From NCBI GenBank assembly GCA_024761205.1, contig JAMASS010000006.1, forward strand, positions 107,794 through 171,793: 64,000 bases of DNA. Reading direction: 5' to 3'. Below are positions 8,640 to 17,831 of this stretch, one piece after another. The position numbers and the translations under genes are program-made. The DNA is from Limisphaerales bacterium. Its GTDB lineage: Bacteria > Verrucomicrobiota > Verrucomicrobiia > Limisphaerales > AAA164-E04. Under the pieces are notes generated by a model, which saw nothing but the letters and a program-made list of their open reading frames with translations, was not told the origin of the DNA and did not search any database. Positions within the stretch are counted from its first letter, which is position 1. Each line of letters starts with the position of its first letter.

Positions 8640-11600
8640 ATGATCTATCAGGCACGCTCCCGAATTCGATTTCAAGTGGCGGTCACCTATGCGCTGATGA
8701 CACTTTTTGCCACAGGCGCCGACCGACCAGCTGGCCCCGATCCATCTGTTCCCGATGGCGGACGATCCCCGGGCGACTACCCGAACTTCACTGTCACCGC
8801 AGCCAATTGGGTCATGGATGCCAGCGCGGTTACCGACATCACCAGCGCCCTACGTGATGAAGTCAAAATGAATCTAGCCGGCCAGGGTCCCTTACCCTGG
8901 TCTTTAACCGAATTCGGCCAAGGGCGCTACGCCCCACGCCTAAATGTGGCCGACCCACAAGCTGCCGCTTCCAATCTCGGCGTCCTCCCCTTTGACATCA
9001 CCATTGATGGCACGGCTTACGAATGGCAGAACGATCGAAATCCATGGGCACCCAACGCCGCCGCCTGGCGGCCTCATCCCGCCAAAGGCGTCCTCATGGT
9101 CAGTGTCCGGAAGAACGGACAGGAATGGAATGATGGAGAACCTTTTTTTCACGGCGTCGTATCGACGCCATTCGAGCTGTCTGGTGGTGAAGGGTATAGC
9201 CTGATCGACGGCACCTTTGGTCCCGGCGACATCGAAGTCGCGGTCGGCAAAGCCGGGCAGGATTCCTTCGGCAGTCTCGACACTTCGGTCGCCTGGTTTC
9301 CCTACGACCAAGGCTGGCTCGGCGGCTACGTGGCGAGCGCGGACTTCGAGGAGAGCGAATGGATTCGCGAGGGCTTTCATCACCCCAGCCTTCCTGCGGA
9401 CCCCAAAGACATGATTGTCTGGACGCGGGAGTTTGGTGCAATTATTCCGCCGGTCACGCTTCGCCTTCCTGGTGTCAACTCACAAACCGATGGTATGTTG
9501 TTCACCCTCTCAATCGAATCTAGGAACACCAATACCCGAATCACCGCTGCCGATCCAAATGCCGATGGCTCCGGGTGGGAGGTGATGATTCGTCCCGACA
9601 CCGAGACTGACCACACCTTTGGGGAAGAATCATCCCTATCTTTTGCGTTTCTCTACGTGCCCTACGACTCGGGCAACCTGATCGGTGGCCACGTACGCGG
9701 GAATGACGCGAGCAACATCAACGGTCGCGGGAACTACACCATCAAATGGATCGAAACGGGGCGTTACGAACTCGCGATTCCCAACAAAAAAGCCACCGAC
9801 GGCATGCTTCTTCTCGGCGCCGCCGGACGCCTGCAAGGTCGACCAACAGTGATCGGGCGGAACTTCCTTTCCTATGAACCCGCCACCGACGACAAGTTCA
9901 TAATCGAATCGCGCTATTTCCGGGGAGAGAATGACCAACCCTTAGAAGACACCGACTTCTATTTCGCCTGGGTTGATTTCGCGAGCCCGCTTGCCCCGCC
10001 CGGATTCGAAATGACGCTGGACCCGCCGACAATTACCACGCATCCGGTATCAGCCAGTATTGAGATCGGTAGTGATGTGACATTCACCGTGGAGGCTGCC
10101 GGCGTCAAGCCCTTCATCTACCGGTGGTCCTTCAACGGAACAGCCATTCCCGAAGCAACCGAAGCGAGCTTTGCCGTAACCAACGCGAGCCTCTCCGACG
10201 CCGGCGACTATCAAGTCTCGGTAACGAACGCGGGGGGACAAGCCACCAGCAATATCGCCACTTTAAAAGTGCTCGCGCCGCCCGAGATTACCCAACAACC
10301 CACCTCCGTGAATGCTGCCGTTGGGGATAGCGTCCAATTTAACATCGCGGCCACTGGCACGCCCCCGTTGGCCTTCCAGTGGCAGAAAAATGGCGTGGAC
10401 ATTCCCGGAGCCACCTCAACCACACTCAATCTCCAAAACATCACGATCGAGGACGCTGCCCAGTACCGCGCGCGCGTAAGCAACGAGGTCAAGGAAGTAT
10501 TCAGCACAACCGAACGCCTCACCCTCCAAGCCATCGCCAGCCCCCCACGAATCGACCAACAACCGGCAGACGTCATTATTGAAGCAGGACAGACCGCCAC
10601 CTTCCAAGTGAGCGCCGCAGGTTCACCTCCACTGACCTACCAGTGGCAATTCAATAAAGAAAACATCACTGGCGCAACGACCCGCACACTCACGCTGAGC
10701 AACGTGCAAAGCAACAACATGGGCCGTTATCGTGTAATCGTCACTAATCCCGCCGGAACCTTGACCAGCAATCCAGCCACACTCACGGTGACAGCGCCGC
10801 CGCCTGTTGTTGATCCGCCCATTATTGCTCTCCAGCCCACATCGAACACGGTCGACGCAGGACAGGCCGTGCGTTTTCAAGTGATCGCCACGGGAGAACA
10901 GTTGAACTTCCAATGGCAGAAGAACGGTACTGATATTCCCGGCGCAACTTCCTCAACCTTTCAGATTATCGCGACAACAGCTCTGGACGCGGGTCAATAC
11001 CAAGTCATTATCAGCAACCCGGGAGGATCAACCCGCAGCAACACAGTCAACCTTATAGTCACGCCCGCCTCGCCCCCAGCAACTCAACTTTCGCTCACGA
11101 GTCAGCCGCTGTCCCAGACTGCCACCCCGGGCGAGCCGGTAACATTTACGGTGGTGGCTCAGGGCCAAGCGCCTCTAAGCTATCAATGGCAGCTCGGTGC
11201 CTTCAACATCCCCGGCGCCCACTCCTCCTCGTTCACCATCGCCAGCGTACAAGAAACCGATCAGGGTTCTTATCGAGTGATCGTCACTGACGCGACAGCC
11301 TCCGTAATCAGTGAAGCTGCAATCCTGACCATATCCATACCCCCGATTATCACCCTTCAGCCGCAGTCGCAAACCATTACCGAAGGCGACACCGTCACCT
11401 TTTCCGTAACGGCGCAAGGCACGCCTTCGTTATCCTTTCAATGGCAATTCAACGGTTTCAACATCCCCGGCGCACGCGCACAAACATTCAGTGTCAGCGG
11501 CGTACAGACAGCCGATCAAGGGAATTACCAAGTTGTCGTGACCGACAGTCAGGGATCCACCACCAGTGAGGCTGCCACTTTGACCGTGATCGACCAACCC

Positions 11601-11804
11601 GATAATTCGCTCATGATCACCAACGTCTCATTGACCGGCAACACCCTAAATATCATCTGGAACAGTGGCCCCGGCATCGTCCTCCAAGTTAAGGCAAATA
11701 TCGATGATCCTTTCTGGCAAGATGTTCCCGGCACCAAAGGCCAAAGTAGCGCCCAGCAGCTTGCTCTAGGACTGTCAGCCTACTTCCGGCTCATCCAGCG
11801 TTAG
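8640..11804 (+). CDS. Large secreted protein with six Ig-like repeats
   Basis: About 1054 residues from the ATG at 8640, chosen because it is followed by a signal-peptide-like stretch (FQVAVTYALMTLFATGA) and has a GGAGA about 12 nt upstream. The frame itself is open from 8457. Residues 30-455 are an unrecognised N-terminal region rich in Trp, Asp and Gly, possibly beta-structured. Residues ~460-985 contain six tandem immunoglobulin-like domains. Each opens with a Pro-Pro-x-Ile-x-x-x-Pro type boundary and has the core F/YxWxxNGxxIPGA and the D-G-YxVxVTN signature. The cysteine pair of vertebrate Ig folds is absent, as is common in bacterial homologues. The last ~65 residues form a short C-terminal domain. 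A cell-surface or exported adhesive or glycan-binding role is inferred, and no catalytic motif was seen. Confidence 0.8.
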   Translation: MIYQARSRIRFQVAVTYALMTLFATGADRPAGPDPSVPDGGRSPGDYPNFTVTAANWVMDASAVTDITSALRDEVKMNLAGQGPLPWSLTEFGQGRYAPRLNVADPQAAASNLGVLPFDITIDGTAYEWQNDRNPWAPNAAAWRPHPAKGVLMVSVRKNGQEWNDGEPFFHGVVSTPFELSGGEGYSLIDGTFGPGDIEVAVGKAGQDSFGSLDTSVAWFPYDQGWLGGYVASADFEESEWIREGFHHPSLPADPKDMIVWTREFGAIIPPVTLRLPGVNSQTDGMLFTLSIESRNTNTRITAADPNADGSGWEVMIRPDTETDHTFGEESSLSFAFLYVPYDSGNLIGGHVRGNDASNINGRGNYTIKWIETGRYELAIPNKKATDGMLLLGAAGRLQGRPTVIGRNFLSYEPATDDKFIIESRYFRGENDQPLEDTDFYFAWVDFASPLAPPGFEMTLDPPTITTHPVSASIEIGSDVTFTVEAAGVKPFIYRWSFNGTAIPEATEASFAVTNASLSDAGDYQVSVTNAGGQATSNIATLKVLAPPEITQQPTSVNAAVGDSVQFNIAATGTPPLAFQWQKNGVDIPGATSTTLNLQNITIEDAAQYRARVSNEVKEVFSTTERLTLQAIASPPRIDQQPADVIIEAGQTATFQVSAAGSPPLTYQWQFNKENITGATTRTLTLSNVQSNNMGRYRVIVTNPAGTLTSNPATLTVTAPPPVVDPPIIALQPTSNTVDAGQAVRFQVIATGEQLNFQWQKNGTDIPGATSSTFQIIATTALDAGQYQVIISNPGGSTRSNTVNLIVTPASPPATQLSLTSQPLSQTATPGEPVTFTVVAQGQAPLSYQWQLGAFNIPGAHSSSFTIASVQETDQGSYRVIVTDATASVISEAAILTISIPPIITLQPQSQTITEGDTVTFSVTAQGTPSLSFQWQFNGFNIPGARAQTFSVSGVQTADQGNYQVVVTDSQGSTTSEAATLTVIDQPDNSLMITNVSLTGNTLNIIWNSGPGIVLQVKANIDDPFWQDVPGTKGQSSAQQLALGLSAYFRLIQR

Positions 11805-12248
11805 CATGATTTCAACTCCAGCCGGTTCAACCAGACAAGGCCCGTCTCCTAAACTAGGATAACGTCCAAACCATTGATTTCTTAGAGGCTTACAAATGCG
11901 TTATGGGAAGTTCTTGCCGCTTGAGCCAAACCGCCGTTTGACGGTCCAATCGTACCGAAAGTATCACTCTCAAAAGGATAAGCAGGTACTGGTTAAATTC
12001 GTAGCTGAAACATCAGCCATGAGCCCTATTTCAGATACTACTTGGACGGTTGTGGTAGGGCACGGTATGAGACCACTCCCCGGTGAACCAATACCCAATT
12101 CAGGAAGTCCCCTCGTTAAATAGTGAAGATCAAAAGGGGCATCCGTAATTCATGTCCACAGAACTACCTCTGCTCGCCAGTCCCAGTGGAGACAGAGGAG
12201 ACGCACCTTAGAGCCTCATATGACGAGCTGTGTCAGACTAGACCCTTC
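11805..12248. other. Intergenic, nothing recognised
   Basis: About 440 nt with a 75-codon ORF (11896-12123) that has no Shine-Dalgarno or family motif. No clear terminator hairpin with a T tract was found. Confidence 0.4.
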
Positions 12249-12524
12249 TTAGTAACCTTGCTGCCGCTCCCGGTCGTCTTGCGCACTGCCAACCGCACCC
12301 CCACCGAGGGCGCCCACACCAGCCCCAATCGCAGCGCCCTCCAACGCGCGTCCTGATTGGTGGCCAATGATGCCGCCGACAATCGCACCCAGCGCTCCTC
12401 CCGTGACAGCGCCGGTTTTGGTGCTAGGTCCCGGGTTGGAACAGCCCATCATCACGCAAACAAACAAGCCGGCGACTCCGATTTGCAAGGTGTGTAAAGT
12501 AAAGATCTTCATTCGTCGTTTCAT
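12249..12524 (-). CDS. Glycine-zipper lipoprotein
   Basis: 91 residues. A basic start and hydrophobic stretch end in the lipobox-like VMMGC, with Cys28 the likely lipidated residue. The mature part begins SNPGPSTKTG and then has a glycine-zipper region of about 40 residues (GGALGAIVGGIIGHQSG, then GAAIGAGVGALGGGAVG). This is the pattern of the glycine-zipper 2TM family of outer-membrane or envelope lipoproteins (SlyB/OsmB-like). The C terminus is short, charged and Gln-rich. Such proteins are usually stress-linked, but no regulatory site is evident here. Met5 is an alternative start. Confidence 0.8.
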   Translation of the reverse strand: MKRRMKIFTLHTLQIGVAGLFVCVMMGCSNPGPSTKTGAVTGGALGAIVGGIIGHQSGRALEGAAIGAGVGALGGGAVGSAQDDRERQQGY

Positions 12525-12740
12525 CGGTTTTCTCGTGATTCAAAAACACCAACGATGAAATTTCGCCTAACATTTAATTAGCGTCAAGTCTGGAGGAGGC
12601 ACTGATTGACCAAGGACCTAAGTGATTAATCCCAAAGGAAGGACGAATTCCAAACCTTTAAGCCTTAAACTTTGAACTAACGACCTGCCCTTGGCACTGG
12701 CATTCAAATCCTGACGGCTCGAAAGGGCTCTCGTCCCACT

Positions 12741-13646
12741 GTGTTTGAAATCCGCTTTAACTCCCGAGATATTCGTGGCAGGCTTTCAAGCAGGATGGAT
12801 GCTGTCGCTGAAAGCCTGACTTTGTCGCCCACAGAACTCAATGAACTGCGGCGGGCGAAGTGGGTTTTAGAGAACCCATCGTTTGCTATTCGACTTGCCA
12901 ATGTCATTGGGTTGCCCATTGAAACAGGATTCGCCATGCTGCCCAAAGGCTGGAGTCATATTGTGCACCGGTCCGTTCACCTAGCGCTGAACAAGACGCT
13001 AAGAGTTGCCATGAAGAGTCTCCGAAACCATGCGCCGCTCCCCTCTTCGGATTCGTTGCACCGTGTCATTGTCGGCACTTCGGGGGCCGTTGGCGGCGCA
13101 TTTGGACTGGCCTCCCTGCCATTCGAACTCCCCTTGTCCACTGCCGTGATGCTCCGTTCGATCGCCGATATTGCGCGAAGCGAAGGCTATGCACTCAACG
13201 ATGTCGAAACCCATTTGGCTTGTCTCGCAGTGTTTGCTCTTGGCAGTCGGCGGACCAAAGAACGCGAATCTGAGAATCAATACTGGATTATTCGGGCCGG
13301 TCTGGCGCGGGCGGTCAGTGAGGCCACCACCTATTTGACCAATCGTGGCATTGTCTGTGAAACGGCACCCGTGATGATTCGCCTCGTGGCTGCGATCGCG
13401 GCGCGCTTCGGCGTGATCGTCTCGGAGCATGTCGCTGCCAAGGCCATTCCGCTTGTGGGTGCCGCTACGGGTTCGGCGTTCAATCTGGTGTTCATCAACC
13501 ATTTCCAACGCATGGCGCGGGGGCACTTCGTGGTGAAGCGCCTGGAAAAGCAGTACGGTGTTGATACTATCGAATCCGTCTATCGCTCGATTGCAATGCC
13601 CATGAGCAAGAAGGAGATTTCGCGCTTCACTGCCCAATCCATTTGA
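12741..13646 (+). CDS. EcsC-family protein
   Basis: 301 residues from a GTG; an ATG 18 codons downstream (12795) is an alternative start. The central Gly/Ala-rich amphipathic block (VIVGTSGAVGGAFGLASLPFELPLST) and the C-terminal VSEHVAAKAIPLVGAATGSA-like block are typical of the EcsC family. Its members are named after a protein near the Bacillus ecsAB transporter and have no established biochemical role. The Gly-rich helices suggest membrane association. The stop lies 12 nt before the likely mgtE start, so the two are probably co-transcribed. The last residues (MSKKEISRFTAQSI) look like a normal end. Confidence 0.75.
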   Translation: MFEIRFNSRDIRGRLSSRMDAVAESLTLSPTELNELRRAKWVLENPSFAIRLANVIGLPIETGFAMLPKGWSHIVHRSVHLALNKTLRVAMKSLRNHAPLPSSDSLHRVIVGTSGAVGGAFGLASLPFELPLSTAVMLRSIADIARSEGYALNDVETHLACLAVFALGSRRTKERESENQYWIIRAGLARAVSEATTYLTNRGIVCETAPVMIRLVAAIAARFGVIVSEHVAAKAIPLVGAATGSAFNLVFINHFQRMARGHFVVKRLEKQYGVDTIESVYRSIAMPMSKKEISRFTAQSI

Positions 13647-13658
13647 TTGCAACTGCCG

Positions 13659-14960
13659 ATGCCCGATCTCACCCCAGATCGCCTTGCGGCGTATTCCCAG
13701 CTTCATCCCGCGGATCTGGCCGACGCCTTAGAACGCTTTGACGATCCTAAGGAAGCTATTCAGATCATTCGACACATCTCGGATGACTTGGCGGCAGCTT
13801 CATTCGCTGAGCTAGATACGGAGGTGATTCAGGAACTCTCTCCTTTGCTCACGGAGGAGGAATTGGCTGGCCTCCTTGAACGGCTCCCCCATAGCGAAAC
13901 GACCGATATCGTTGGCGAGCTCCCCCTCGAACGACAACAGGAAGTCCTCGACGAGTTGCCGCTTCATGTTGCCTCTCCCGTTCGCACTCTCCTGCAGTAT
14001 CCGGAGAATACCGCCGGCGGGATCATGAGCGACCAATACACGGCTCTCAATGCCAGCGGCACCATTGCGGACGCCCTGAATCAATTACGACAAGATCAGC
14101 GCGCGGCGAAGGAGATCTCCTACCTCTACGTCACAGATGACCAGAGTCGTTTGGTCGGTGTGGCGTCATTCCGGGATTTGGTGCTCAGCCCGCAAAACGA
14201 ACCGATTCGGAACATCACCAAACCCGATGTCATGCGTCTGAAAGTCACGGATGATCAGGAAGAGATTGCCCGACAGTTCGAACATTACCACTTTCTTGGC
14301 CTACCGGTGGTTGACGAAAGCGATCGATTGATCGGTGTGGTCGAGGCAAACGAGGCGATTCAAATTGCTCAGGAGGAAGCGACCGAAGACATGCAACTCA
14401 TGGTGGGTGTCTCAGGCGAAGAACGGGCCTTGACCCCGTGGCACCGGGCCATTGGGAAGCGTCTTCCTTGGCTTTATGTGAATTTACTGACGGCTTTCGC
14501 TGCCGCAGCCGTGGTCTCTCTCTACGAAAGCACCATTGCGCAGTGGACCGTCCTGGCTGTGTTCCTTCCCATCGTGGCGGGACAAGGCGGCAATGCCGGA
14601 ATGCAAACCTTGACCGTGATCATCCGTGACCTCGCTTTGGGCGAGATTAATCCGGGCGACGGCCGCCGGGCGATCCTCAAGGAGATTTACTTGGGCTTAG
14701 TCAACGGGGTCGCGATTGGTCTGGTCGTCGGTCTCGTCGGTTTCCTTTGGAAAGGCAGTGCCGTGCTCGGTCTGATTGTGGGGATCGCCATGATTTTGAA
14801 CCAGCTGACCGCAGTGCTCGCCGGCGTGATGATTCCGTTGACGCTCAAGTGGCTGCGCATTGATCCAGCTTTGGCCTCGAGTATTTTTCTGACAACGCTG
14901 ACGGATATCGGCGGCTTCTTCTTTTTCCTTTGGCTGGCGACTTACGCCCTGCAACGGTAA
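13659..14960 (+). CDS. mgtE: Magnesium transporter MgtE
   Basis: 433 residues from the ATG at 13659; the frame is open from a TTG at 13647. It has the three expected parts: an N-terminal MgtE superhelical domain (about 1-120; HPADLADALERF, LPLERQQEVLDELP), a pair of CBS domains (about 125-245) that sense cytosolic Mg, and a C-terminal domain of about five membrane helices. The pore signature is intact in VAGQGGNAGMQTLTVIIRDL. The length is close to the family norm. It mediates channel-like Mg uptake across the inner membrane, gated by intracellular Mg. It follows the EcsC-like gene closely. Confidence 0.92.
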   Translation: MPDLTPDRLAAYSQLHPADLADALERFDDPKEAIQIIRHISDDLAAASFAELDTEVIQELSPLLTEEELAGLLERLPHSETTDIVGELPLERQQEVLDELPLHVASPVRTLLQYPENTAGGIMSDQYTALNASGTIADALNQLRQDQRAAKEISYLYVTDDQSRLVGVASFRDLVLSPQNEPIRNITKPDVMRLKVTDDQEEIARQFEHYHFLGLPVVDESDRLIGVVEANEAIQIAQEEATEDMQLMVGVSGEERALTPWHRAIGKRLPWLYVNLLTAFAAAAVVSLYESTIAQWTVLAVFLPIVAGQGGNAGMQTLTVIIRDLALGEINPGDGRRAILKEIYLGLVNGVAIGLVVGLVGFLWKGSAVLGLIVGIAMILNQLTAVLAGVMIPLTLKWLRIDPALASSIFLTTLTDIGGFFFFLWLATYALQR

Positions 14961-15125
14961 CCCCCTCGCTACGGAACCGCTCCCGAAAGGCCGGCATCCC
15001 CCCCGCAACATAGAGCCAACAACACCGATACAACACCGGTGAATGACGTCTTTCGACCACTTCCCTGCCCTGCTTAACCCCGCCTCGGCGAGACAGAAAA
15101 AAAGGCAGAAAATAGCGATTTGCCG

Positions 15126-15154
15126 TTGACGCCTTGTTGCTCCTTAGGCAATCT
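15126..15154 (+). promoter_or_regulatory. Candidate promoter of the 15.2 kb RNA leader
   Basis: TTGACG at 15126-15131 fits a -35 box. With a 17-nt spacer the -10 region is CAATCT, which is weak. The predicted start at about 15161 coincides with the first base of the long-range helix of the RNA element. The TTGACG at 61462 sits at exactly the same distance (61 nt) from the conserved GTCGGGTCG core. Confidence 0.5.
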
Positions 15155-15161
15155 CCCTCCT

Positions 15162-15356
15162 GACAACTTTGCTGCGGTGCCTCGAAGTCGGGTCGCTGCT
15201 GAATACAACAGCCTGATTCAAAACATCGGGGAAGCCGTACAACTTCCCCGATGTTCAGGCAAATAGGCAAGACCTTCTACGCTTGAATCCGCAGAAAGTT
15301 GTCAACGGCCCGGCCTTGGGCGTTGAGTGACGCCCTGCTTCCCGGCCGAGCCGTTT
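15162..15356 (+). ncRNA. Structured RNA leader element, copy A
   Basis: The closing helix P1 pairs 15162-15177 with 15289-15303 (9 bp, one bulged G, 6 bp). Inside are GTCGGGTCG (15187) and GCTGAATACAACAG, which can fold into a small hairpin. The strong hairpin P2 pairs 15222-15234 with 15243-15255 (13 bp, 8-nt loop). Downstream, P3 pairs 15304-15309 with 15350-15355 and 15311-15315 with 15344-15348, enclosing GGGCGT/ACGCCC. The second copy at 61497 preserves all three helices with different bases. The leader ends about 50 nt before the start codon at 15407. A cis-acting regulatory RNA is the simplest reading; a free small RNA is also possible. No known riboswitch class is recognised. Confidence 0.75.
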
Positions 15357-15406
15357 GACAGCAAAACGATTGTAGTTAAAGTTGAAACATAAGAGAAAGC
15401 ATTGAC

Positions 15407-16198
15407 ATGAAACAATTCATCAAAAGAGTAACCTGCTTGGCCCTGCTCGCGACCCTGCCGCTAGGCATGGCTTCTCAAACACAGGCGGCGGATTCAAACC
15501 CCGTCGTTGACAAAGTCAAGGACGATCTTTTCAATTGGGCGTGGGACGCCACTTTGGGATTGGGGGCCAAAGCAATTCCTCACGGCTCCAACAAGGCAGA
15601 GCACGCCGGCATCTTTATGAATGCATACGATTACTCACACGCCACCTGGTATCGTGGCGAACAGAGGGAACACTTCACCACCGTGAAGCACAACTATGAC
15701 GACGATTTGCGGTCTTACACCTTCAACCCCCAAGAGACCGGGACCAAGACCCGATTCTCTGAGAACCATATAGTAGTAGAGTGGGATTTCGCCTATTACA
15801 ACCACCTCGTGTACGAGGAAACCGTGGACGAGTTCGGGGACCCCATATTGAGCGACTCGGAAACCCTCGTCGGCGAGAAGTACCTCGCGCCGGACCGCGA
15901 GAAATACCCTATGTCGGCCCTCACCGTGTCCTGGGATACGACCCACCGCGTCTTTTCCCATTACAGCGAATCCGGACCCAACCCGCCCGGCGGCATGCCC
16001 GCCACCTACAAAGTGACGGTGGTCTATAGATTGGAAGACCTGAGCTACGATGAAAACGGACTGCACCGGAAGAAAAGGGAAAAAGAGGATAAAGAGCCTG
16101 TTCGCATGTCCGCCACGGCGAATAATTACAGAAACGTGGACATCCTGCCCTTCGGCACCGGTCTGTGGAGGGGGTACGCCTACACTCAGGGCCTGTGA
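15407..16198 (+). CDS. Exported protein of unknown family downstream of RNA leader A
   Basis: 263 residues. The signal peptide is clear: MKQFIKRV, then CLALLATLPLGMASQTQA, with likely cleavage after Ala-Gln-Ala near residue 27. The mature protein is rich in Tyr, Trp, His, Asp and Glu, likely beta-structured, without Cys pairs, and ends in NYRNVDILPFGTGLWRGYAY. No family is recognised. A remnant of a paralogue's C terminus (NYRNVDIL) is found at 17640-17798, before the second membrane-protein copy. This suggests the exported protein and the following membrane protein form one unit. It is preceded by the structured leader and followed by a 59-nt gap to the next gene. Confidence 0.7.
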   Translation: MKQFIKRVTCLALLATLPLGMASQTQAADSNPVVDKVKDDLFNWAWDATLGLGAKAIPHGSNKAEHAGIFMNAYDYSHATWYRGEQREHFTTVKHNYDDDLRSYTFNPQETGTKTRFSENHIVVEWDFAYYNHLVYEETVDEFGDPILSDSETLVGEKYLAPDREKYPMSALTVSWDTTHRVFSHYSESGPNPPGGMPATYKVTVVYRLEDLSYDENGLHRKKREKEDKEPVRMSATANNYRNVDILPFGTGLWRGYAYTQGL

Positions 16199-16257
16199 GA
16201 GCGGTATTGGAGCATTTCCGGGAAAAAGGACAGAACGGAGCATCAGGAGGACGAAGA

Positions 16258-17268
16258 ATGAAGGACAAGCGCGTTTGGATGATTCCGGGCATTGCGGGCG
16301 TTTTGGCCATAGCCCTCTGGCTGTGGTCGCGCCCCTCCTCCGTTGAAACGGAGACCGCCGCCCAACCGCCCGAAGCGGAAACGATCACGCCTGAGCCGCC
16401 GGAAGCGGACGATGCCGCCTGGCAGCGGATGAAGGAGCAACTCAAGATGACGCCCGAAAAGCAGGAGGCCCAACGGCGGGCCAACTGGAAGGCCAACTTT
16501 CCCTACAAGGAGACCTATCATCCCACCCTCCGGTTTGATCCCTCTCTCTACGACCCGAAGGATTTCCGCACCTGGCACGGCCCGGAACGACGTTGGATTC
16601 ACCCGGTCATTCGTATGCACGGCTACCTGGCAGCCTTTTTCGAGAACGAAAGCCGGTTCAGCAAGGGCTTCGAGGACCTGTATCACATCCTCGAGGAATA
16701 CGACCGCCACGACAACCCGGAAGTGGTGGCTGGCATCTTTCAGAACCTGGCGGGTTATCACCGCTATGCGGCGCATCCGCCGGACGAGGTGATCACCGAG
16801 GAGCGGAACACTGGCGAGTTTGATCCCTTCACGGGGCGTCCGCTCACTGAGAGAGTGCCCAAGCACTTCGGGATGGGGGACGCACCGCTGAAAACCATGA
16901 CCTGGGGGGAAGAGGCCAACAGCTATTACGAAAGCATCGGCTATAAGCTGCACGCCCGGAGGAAGTGGCCGGACAAGGAGTATATGCCGGAGGCGGAAAT
17001 GCTGGTCCTTCGGGACCGCATCATCGCCGAGATCGACCCGGCGGACATACCGAAGAATCCGGGTTTCGGCTATTCCTCTGACCACATGGAAGCACTGGAA
17101 CCGGGCGATTCGTTCCTGATTCCCAAGGAAGGCTGGGTGGAGGCGCACTGGAAGTGGCAGGGGGAAGCGGCGCCCATCATCGCCAAGCGATTACATGAGC
17201 GAATGCAAGCGACCGGCTCGTTTCGCCGTCCGCCGGCCAATCCCGCCCCGCCACCGTCGGCTCCTTGA
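16258..17268 (+). CDS. Single-pass membrane protein of unknown family, copy 1
   Basis: 336 residues from the ATG at 16258, with AGGAGG 8-13 nt upstream. The longer upstream ORF start is rejected because it overlaps the previous gene without a ribosome site. Residues 6-22 (VWMIPGIAGVLAIALWL) are a membrane anchor. A Pro/Glu linker follows (PPEAETITPEPPEADD). From residue ~58 begins a conserved soluble domain with MKEQLKMTPEKQEAQRRANW, TYHPTLRFDP, TWHGPERRWI and KHFGMGDAPLKTMTWGE. The C terminus is Pro-rich (PPANPAPPPSAP). The domain has many Trp, His and Asp residues but no known catalytic signature. It is nearly identical over most of its length to the gene at 17832 and is followed by a matching terminator. 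Confidence 0.75.
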   Translation: MKDKRVWMIPGIAGVLAIALWLWSRPSSVETETAAQPPEAETITPEPPEADDAAWQRMKEQLKMTPEKQEAQRRANWKANFPYKETYHPTLRFDPSLYDPKDFRTWHGPERRWIHPVIRMHGYLAAFFENESRFSKGFEDLYHILEEYDRHDNPEVVAGIFQNLAGYHRYAAHPPDEVITEERNTGEFDPFTGRPLTERVPKHFGMGDAPLKTMTWGEEANSYYESIGYKLHARRKWPDKEYMPEAEMLVLRDRIIAEIDPADIPKNPGFGYSSDHMEALEPGDSFLIPKEGWVEAHWKWQGEAAPIIAKRLHERMQATGSFRRPPANPAPPPSAP

Positions 17269-17323
17269 TGCGGCGAGCGAAATCCTGAACGCAGGCCGAC
17301 CTTTCCGGAGGTCGGCTTTTGTT
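16415..17323 (+). repeat. Tandem duplicated unit, first copy
   Basis: DNA of about 0.9 kb, from the GCCTGGCAG region through the stop codon, the Pro-rich tail and the terminator hairpin, is closely matched at 18023-18936. Divergence is patchy, for example around GFGYSSDHMEALE versus GFTLSDDHERALE. The regions encoding the signal or anchor segments differ between the copies. Confidence 0.85.
17295..17323 (+). terminator. Rho-independent terminator after copy 1
   Basis: The stem GCCGACC (17295-17301) pairs with GGTCGGC (17310-17316) across a TTTCCGGA loop and is followed by TTTTG. The same hairpin follows copy 2. Confidence 0.85.
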
Positions 17324-17639
17324 TGGCGTTTATCTACTTGACTCAACCCGGTTTCCGCTGCATGTCGTTGGCGATGAAAGGCGAGGCCAACCTGTTCGAG
17401 TGCACCGGGAAGTTTCTCAGCGAGGCAGTTCATGCTCGGGCGCGTTTTTGGTTTTCATCGCGGCATTACTATGAGTGGAGACCTAGCGATTGAAACGGCG
17501 GGGCGATTGGCACACGAAGCCAAGCGGACACAGATAACGGGAAAGGAAAAGCAGCGGTGGCCTTAGTTTTTAGCGCCGGTTCTGCCACGGCTAAGCACGG
17601 CGACTATGAAGTGAGCGGTCATTCCCACTTTTCGACCAC

Positions 17640-17798
17640 GTTTGGAGAGTCACGAGGAATGAAGAAGAAACGACATATTGTCAATTATCCGCCCGAGGAG
17701 ATGATTACCGGAACGTGGATATTCTCGACCACGGCGGAGATTTGAGCGGTCGGACCTGGAACAAATACAAACGCTATCGCTGGTTTATGCAGCGTTAA
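17640..17798 (+). pseudogene. C-terminal remnant of the exported-protein family
   Basis: One frame reads GDDYRNVDILDHGGDLSG and RTWNKYKRYRWFMQR-stop. YRNVDIL is identical to the C-terminal part of the 263-residue exported protein at 15407. No start codon or signal peptide precedes it in frame, and the upstream 300 nt do not show the rest of that protein. It is best read as what remains of the first gene of a duplicated two-gene unit. The end beyond NVDIL has diverged. Confidence 0.55.
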
Positions 17799-17831
17799 AC
17801 CCTACATGAAAGAAGAAAAGGAGGGACAACA

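Noticed and set aside
16243..17148. Long minus-strand ORFs opposite the unknown membrane proteins (also 17949-19043)
   Set aside because: They mirror the GC-rich codon pattern of the plus-strand genes. The plus strand has ribosome sites, anchors and terminators.
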